Below, piece after piece: positions 59,580 through 64,000 of a stretch of 64,000 nt of DNA. The stretch lies in assembly GCF_003702045.1 (NCBI RefSeq), contig NZ_RBTP01000069.1, positions 159,751-223,750 of the forward strand, read 5' to 3'. This stretch comes from Pseudomonas viridiflava. Its GTDB lineage: Bacteria; Pseudomonadota; Gammaproteobacteria; Pseudomonadales; Pseudomonadaceae. Under the pieces are notes generated by a model. It ran no database searches and was not told the DNA's origin. It saw only the letters and a program-made list of their open reading frames with translations. The translations under genes and the position numbers were made by a program. The stretch's first letter is position 1. Every line of letters starts with the position of its first letter.

Positions 59580-60360
59580 TTTTCTACTGTATGCCTTGCT
59601 CGCAGGCGTCGCCCTGGCCGTAGTCGCCGGCCCGCTGGGGTCATTCGTGGTCTGGCGGCGCATGGCGTATTTTGGCGACACCTTGTCTCACGCCGCCTTG
59701 CTGGGCGTGGCCCTTGGCTTTCTGCTGGATGTCAGTCCGACCATTGCGGTGACGTGCGGCTGTCTGTTGCTGGCAGTGCTGCTGGTCACCTTGCAGCAGC
59801 GCCAGCCACTGGCGTCGGACACCCTGCTCGGCATTCTCGCGCCCAGTACCCTGTCCCTAGGGCTTGTGGTACTCAGCTTCATGCATGAAGTGCGCATCGA
59901 CCTGATGGCGTACCTGTTTGGTGACCTGCTGGCGATCAGCCCGACCGATCTGGCCTGGATTCTCGGCGGCAGCGCTTTGGTGCTGGCGATGATCGTGACA
60001 CTATGGCGACCACTGCTGGCCATGACCGTGCATGAGGAACTGGCGAAAGTCGAAGGTCTTCCGGTGGCGGCGCTGCGCATGGCGCTGATGCTGCTGATCG
60101 CGGTGGTGATAGCAGTGGCGATGAAAATTGTCGGTGTTCTGCTGATCACGTCGCTGCTGATCATTCCGGCCGCTGCGGCACAACGTCACGCCCGTTCGCC
60201 GGAGCAGATGGCCCTCGGCGCGAGCCTGCTGGGCGTGACCGCCGTGTGTATTGGGCTATCGTTATCATGGTTCAAGGACACCCCCGCCGGACCGTCTATA
60301 GTGGTATCCGCTGCGGCGCTGTTCTTGCTCAGCTTTGTTCTCCCCAAGCGAGCGGTGTAG
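59572..60360 (+). CDS. znuB: Zinc ABC transporter permease ZnuB
   Basis: A 262-residue ABC-3 family permease with about seven to eight TM helices. It has WRRMAYFGDTLSHAALLG near residue 33, HEELAKVEGLPV for the coupling helix, and VGVLLITSLLIIPAAAAQ. The ATG at 59572 (MADFLLYALLAG) with GGAGAC upstream gives the usual length. It completes the zur-znuC-znuB operon. Confidence 0.95.
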   Translation: MADFLLYALLAGVALAVVAGPLGSFVVWRRMAYFGDTLSHAALLGVALGFLLDVSPTIAVTCGCLLLAVLLVTLQQRQPLASDTLLGILAPSTLSLGLVVLSFMHEVRIDLMAYLFGDLLAISPTDLAWILGGSALVLAMIVTLWRPLLAMTVHEELAKVEGLPVAALRMALMLLIAVVIAVAMKIVGVLLITSLLIIPAAAAQRHARSPEQMALGASLLGVTAVCIGLSLSWFKDTPAGPSIVVSAAALFLLSFVLPKRAV

Positions 60361-60398
60361 ACTTGCTCGTTTTTTGCGCAAACTAGAGAATCGCAGGA

Positions 60399-61115
60399 AT
60401 GAAGCCGTTCGCCCCACGCCATCTGCTGCTGATCGCCTTTTCCATCCTGTTGGGTGCCTGCCAGAGTGCGCCCACCGTCGAGACGCCTGCGGCCGAGGCT
60501 CAGCCGAGCGGCTTTGCACAGCTCGATCAGAGCATCACCAGTAACGAACTGGCGACGGCCGAAGACCAGCTCGCGGCCTTGCAGGCGGCGGCGCCCACCG
60601 ATATTCGGCTGGAAGCGTTCCAGCGTCGATTGGCTGAAGCCTACTTGAGCCGGAGCCAGATCGGCCTGCAGAAGGGCGACATGAACGCCGCTGCAAACGC
60701 CTTGAGCCGCGCACGCGCACTGATGCCCAAGGCACCAGCGCTCACCAGCGGCGTGAACGGCGCGATTGCACATGCCCGCAAGGCTGAGCTGGAAAAGGCA
60801 GAAGCTGAATTGCGCGAAGCCGAAGCGCGTCGCGTGGCGAAACTGATCGATCCATCGGCCATGAGCACAACCATCGACCTGAAGATCGGCGACATGCCAA
60901 AGCTGCGTCGGCAACTGGATGACATCGCGGCAGATACCGTGGCGTTCAACTGCGACGTGCTGCTGGTCGTGCCGCGCACCGACGACTATCCGTGGCTGGC
61001 GACGCTGTTGACCAAGCGCGTAGTGAAGATCAATCAGGACTTCGAACTGGACTTGAGCCGCCAGATCAATCGTAAGGAACAGGCCTACATCGTGCTGACG
61101 CCCGCAAGGTCCTGA
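60399..61115 (+). CDS. PA5502-like conserved lipoprotein
   Basis: A 238-residue lipoprotein (lipobox LLGAC, Cys21; signal peptide MKPFAPRHLLLIAFSILLGAC). The middle is helical and tetratricopeptide-like (about residues 45-130, ALxA repeats), followed by a charged coiled coil (KAEAELREAEARRVAKL) and a C-terminal OmpA-like tail (CDVLLVVPRTDDYPWL). Function is unknown. In P. aeruginosa the counterpart (PA5502) also follows znuB and precedes metN. Confidence 0.85.
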   Translation: MKPFAPRHLLLIAFSILLGACQSAPTVETPAAEAQPSGFAQLDQSITSNELATAEDQLAALQAAAPTDIRLEAFQRRLAEAYLSRSQIGLQKGDMNAAANALSRARALMPKAPALTSGVNGAIAHARKAELEKAEAELREAEARRVAKLIDPSAMSTTIDLKIGDMPKLRRQLDDIAADTVAFNCDVLLVVPRTDDYPWLATLLTKRVVKINQDFELDLSRQINRKEQAYIVLTPARS

Positions 61116-61136
61116 TCAGGCTTCCATCTCTGACTC

Positions 61137-61252
61137 TGATCGTGCCCATGCTCTGCTTGGGCATGCAGCCCGTGACGCTCTGCGTCGCACTCAAGAGCGG
61201 ACGCGGAGCGTCCCGCGGTATTCCCACGCAGAGCGGCGTGGGAATACTCATC
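61137..61252. repeat. Intergenic repeat family R2, copy 2
   Basis: About 115 bases, CGTGCCCATGCTCTGCTTGG to GGCGTGGGAATACTCATC. The centre GAGCGGACGCGGAGCGTCC is identical to the copy at 4794-4908. It fills the gap between the lipoprotein and katE. Confidence 0.8.
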
Positions 61253-61266
61253 ACGAGGCTAGATCC

Positions 61267-63414
61267 TCAAGCCGGAACAGCCTTGGCTTTCGGCTCACGC
61301 GCCCAGACACGGTGCTGTGCAATGGCGTCAAAGAACGCTTCGAACGAGGCGCTATCCGATACGCAAAGCAGGCCGGCGTCTTCATCCAGGTGCAGCAGCT
61401 TCAACAACTCTTTGGCTTCTCCAGACAGAGAGATGGCCTTGAGGTGCTTGTAGGCTTCCAGAATGAAGTGCAGTGCCACACCATCGGCGCTCAATGCTTT
61501 CACTGAATCCACGCCACCTGGTACGAACACTGCGTCGAACGCAACGGACGGCAGACCTTCGGCTGAAGCATCGACCGGCAGGCTCTTGCCATCGGCCGTC
61601 TTGACCGGAGCAGAGGTCGGGCCGAGTACCTTGGCATGGGCGCCTTTGGCTTCCAGTGCCGCCTTCATTGCATCGACTGCTTTTCCATCAACACCGTTGG
61701 CCACCAGAATCGCCACTTTGCGCGACGCGATGTCGCCCGACAGCAGATTGTCCTGGCTCAGCGCTGGAGACGGCTTCACGGATGCCTTGCTTGCCGGAAC
61801 GGTACGCGCAGTCGGCGCAGGCAAACCAAGGTTCGCTGCAACACGGCCAGCCAGCTCCAGATCGATGTTGGCCAGAATCTCGTTGACCTGACGGGCACGG
61901 ATGTACTCGCGCTCGACCTTGCCCAACTCGAAGCTGTAGGCCGCAATGATGTGCTCTTTCTCGTGGTGGCTCATGCTGTTGAAGAACAGCGTGGCCTGGG
62001 AGAAGTGGTCACCGAACGATTCGCTGCGCTCACGTACCTTGTGCGCTTCGACACGCTCTGGATACGTCTCGAAACCACCATCCACGGCAGCAGCCGGGGT
62101 TTCTTTCGGCCAGCCGCCATCAATCGAGTTAGGCTCGTACGAAGCACGGCCCTTGTCGATAGTGGTGCGGTGCTGTGCGTCACGCTGACCGTTATGGTTA
62201 GGCGACACAGGACGGTTGATCGGGATCTCGTGGAAGTTCGGCCCACCCAAACGGCTGATCTGCGTATCGGTGTAGGAGAACAGACGACCTTGCAGCAGCG
62301 GGTCGTTGGAGAAGTCGATGCCTGGCACCACATGGCCCGGGCAAAACGCGACCTGCTCGGTTTCGGCGAAGTAGTTGTCCGGGTTGCGGTTGAGCACCAT
62401 CTTGCCCAGCGGCGTCACCGGCACCAGCTCTTCCGGAATGATCTTGGTCGGGTCCAGCAGGTCGAAGTCGAACTTGTGTTCGTCTTCCTCGGACACGATC
62501 TGTACACCCAGTTCCCACTCCGGGTAGTCGCCCATCTCGATGGACTCCCACAGGTCGCGGCGGTGGAAGTCGGTGTCTTTACCGGCCAGCTTCTGGGCTT
62601 CGTCCCAGACCAGCGAGCAGACGCCGTACTTAGGCTTCCAGTGAAACTTCACGAAGCTGGATTTGCCTTCGGTGTTGATCATGCGGAAGGTGTGAATACC
62701 GAAGCCCTGCATGGTGCGCAGGCTTTTCGGGATGGCACGGTCAGACATGGTCCACAGCACCATGTGCGCAGATTCCGGCACCAGCGAAACGAAGTCCCAG
62801 AACGTGTCGTGCGCCGAACCGCCGGTAGGGATTTCGTTGTGCGGCTCAGGCTTCACGGCATGCACGAAGTCTGGAAACTTGATGGCGTCCTGGATGAAGA
62901 AGATCGGCATGTTGTTGCCGACCAGATCGAAGTTGCCTTCGTCGGTGTAGAACTTGACCGCAAAGCCGCGCACGTCACGTACGGTATCGCCCGAACCGCG
63001 TGGGCCCTGTACCGTTGAGAAACGCACGAACACCGGGGTTTTCTTGCCCGGATCGCGCAGGAAACCTGCCTTGCTGAGGGCGCCCTGGTCTTCGTAAGTC
63101 TGGAAATAGCCATGCGCAGCAGTACCACGGGCGTGAACGATGCGCTCCGGGATGCGCTCATGGTCAAAGTGCGTGATTTTTTCACGCATGATGAAGTCTT
63201 CGAGCAGCGATGGACCACGGCTGCCGACTTTGAGGGTGTTCTGGTTGTCGGCAATCTTCACGCCCTGATTGGTGCGCAGCGCCTGTTGAGTAGCGTCGGA
63301 ACGGAACTGCTCAAGACTGTCCAGCTTGGCGTTGGTGTTGCCACGATCCAGTGTGTCAGTGCCGGCCAATTCGCTCTTGGGCGTTTCGGTCACCGGTGTT
63401 TTCTCGTTAGCCAT
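61267..63414 (-). CDS. katE: Catalase HPII (KatE), large-subunit with GATase-like C-terminus
   Basis: A 715-residue catalase. The core has active-site His94 (RIVHARGTAAHG), RFSTVQGPRGSGD, and the heme-iron Tyr in RLFSYTDTQISRLGGPNFH. The extra about 170 C-terminal residues (about 540-715) form the flavodoxin/GATase1-like domain (VAILVANGVDGKAVDAM, VFVPGGVDSV) that marks large-subunit catalases. It removes H2O2, and family members are usually sigma-S induced. GAGGAA precedes the start. It sits between the PA5502-like gene and metN, a place without katE in P. aeruginosa. Confidence 0.96.
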   Translation of the reverse strand: MANEKTPVTETPKSELAGTDTLDRGNTNAKLDSLEQFRSDATQQALRTNQGVKIADNQNTLKVGSRGPSLLEDFIMREKITHFDHERIPERIVHARGTAAHGYFQTYEDQGALSKAGFLRDPGKKTPVFVRFSTVQGPRGSGDTVRDVRGFAVKFYTDEGNFDLVGNNMPIFFIQDAIKFPDFVHAVKPEPHNEIPTGGSAHDTFWDFVSLVPESAHMVLWTMSDRAIPKSLRTMQGFGIHTFRMINTEGKSSFVKFHWKPKYGVCSLVWDEAQKLAGKDTDFHRRDLWESIEMGDYPEWELGVQIVSEEDEHKFDFDLLDPTKIIPEELVPVTPLGKMVLNRNPDNYFAETEQVAFCPGHVVPGIDFSNDPLLQGRLFSYTDTQISRLGGPNFHEIPINRPVSPNHNGQRDAQHRTTIDKGRASYEPNSIDGGWPKETPAAAVDGGFETYPERVEAHKVRERSESFGDHFSQATLFFNSMSHHEKEHIIAAYSFELGKVEREYIRARQVNEILANIDLELAGRVAANLGLPAPTARTVPASKASVKPSPALSQDNLLSGDIASRKVAILVANGVDGKAVDAMKAALEAKGAHAKVLGPTSAPVKTADGKSLPVDASAEGLPSVAFDAVFVPGGVDSVKALSADGVALHFILEAYKHLKAISLSGEAKELLKLLHLDEDAGLLCVSDSASFEAFFDAIAQHRVWAREPKAKAVPA

Positions 63415-63723
63415 CAGAAAAATTCCTCATTTTCGACCCAATCATGGAGTTGGGTTCGCTGAATACGACTTCCCTGGCTTAAGCCGGAAATCACGGTATC
63501 TATGAAGTGACCGGCTTGAAAAACAGCCGTTCCGTTTATTTTCGGCCTTTGGCACCAGCGGTCGCGTTATGTCCTTTAAGCAGGCCCGCTTGCAAATAAA
63601 TGCTAAGCACAGCGGACCGGACAGGCTAAAATGCGCGCCCGGCTCAATCCGGCCGAGGTAACGAAGCAAGCGGGCCATGTCCGCTGCGCTGATTTTTTAA
63701 CGCGCCCCCACAAGGTTCGCTCC
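63415..63723. other. 309-base gap between katE and metN
   Basis: No gene is visible. It is the divergent promoter region of katE and metN. I did not find a convincing -35/-10 pair and no methionine riboswitch or SAM box can be seen. Confidence 0.45.
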
Positions 63724-64000
63724 GTGATCGAGTTTCATAACGTCCACAAAACCTATCGAGTGGCAGGCAAGGAAATTCCGGCCCTGCACCCCACCAGCCT
63801 GCGCGTCGAAAACGGCCAGGTGTTCGGCCTGATCGGCCATTCCGGTGCAGGCAAAAGTACCCTGCTGCGCCTGATCAATCGTCTGGAAACCCCCAGTGGC
63901 GGGCAGATCGTGGTTGACGGTGAAGATGTCACCGCACTCGATGCCAATGGCCTGCGGCGCTTTCGCCAACAGGTCGGCATGATCTTCCAGCACTTCAACC
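63724..64000 (+). CDS. metN: Methionine ABC transporter ATP-binding protein MetN (5' part)
   Basis: The first 92 residues, cut by the window edge. MIEFHNVHKTYRVAGKEIPA is the MetN start. Walker A GHSGAGKSTLLRLINRLE follows and the Q-loop RQQVGMIFQHFN is near the cut. It imports methionine with MetI and MetQ. Start is GTG at 63724 with AAGG nine bases upstream. In P. aeruginosa metN also follows this region. Confidence 0.93.
   Translation, partial: MIEFHNVHKTYRVAGKEIPALHPTSLRVENGQVFGLIGHSGAGKSTLLRLINRLETPSGGQIVVDGEDVTALDANGLRRFRQQVGMIFQHFN

Noticed and set aside
1..64000. CRISPR array, prophage, insertion sequence, tRNA or rRNA gene
   Set aside because: No regularly spaced direct repeats, transposase or phage-structural genes, and no cloverleaf or rRNA-like segments were seen in reading the window.

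Overview
This is a gap-free stretch of Pseudomonas chromosome, most likely from the P. syringae group or a close fluorescent relative. The evidence is gene content and order: rpmG-rpmB, coaBC-dut-algC-argB, pyrE/crc, rph, yicC-gmk-rpoZ-spoT-ridA, oxyR-recG, algB-kinB, dsbA-cytochrome c4, ysxC/polA, thrB, znuA/zur-znuCB and metN. G+C is high with strong third-position bias, which produces many long antisense open frames that are not genes. I see no tRNA, rRNA, CRISPR, phage or insertion sequence. I could not run a database search, so names rest on motifs, lengths and synteny.

Layout. Positions 225-7516 hold an aldehyde dehydrogenase of the AldA/KauB type, a cupin, ribosomal proteins L33 and L28, a peptide-binding protein, RadC, CoaBC and Dut. 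Positions 7548-19265 hold AlgC with a 403-residue membrane-anchored N-terminal extension, ArgB, PyrE, the catabolite-repression protein Crc, RNase PH, YicC, Gmk, RpoZ, SpoT and RidA. Positions 19320-27947 hold a lipoprotein, an SDR protein, ExbB-ExbD-TonB, OxyR, RecG and a YbaK-HDOD fusion. Positions 28148-38353 are mostly membrane proteins: a citrate transporter, TerC, a Na/Pi-type transporter, a membrane-anchored M16 peptidase, a DUF5924 protein, an SpmA-SpmB fusion and GltP. Positions 38999-44389 look like an envelope-stress block (Ivy, DUF1328, a 94-residue TM protein, a BON protein) leading into AlgB-KinB. Positions 44615-51571 hold an EAL protein with a periplasmic CSS motif, AmpDh2, a GGDEF protein, an endonuclease-family protein, DsbA and cytochrome c4. 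Positions 51927-64000 hold YsxC, a candidate ErsA small RNA, PolA, DUF2782, ThrB, the zinc-uptake cluster, a lipoprotein, KatE and the first part of MetN.

The most interesting non-coding item is in the ysxC-polA gap. A minus-strand unit has an AlgU-type promoter (GAACTT-N17-TCAGA), a body of about 128 nt, and a strong terminator with a C-rich loop. It matches the place, size, promoter class and terminator expected of the sRNA ErsA. The C-rich loop can pair 9 of 10 bases with the start region of algC in this same window. AlgB-KinB, the Ivy/BON block and AlgC also belong to alginate and envelope biology, so one stress theme joins several parts of the window.

Two or three families of short intergenic repeats recur at gene-block junctions: near 4800-4975, 27960-28110, 44400-44550, 56925-57200 and 61137-61252. 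At least two of these junctions (about 28 kb and 61 kb) coincide with places where the gene order differs from that of P. aeruginosa as I remember it.
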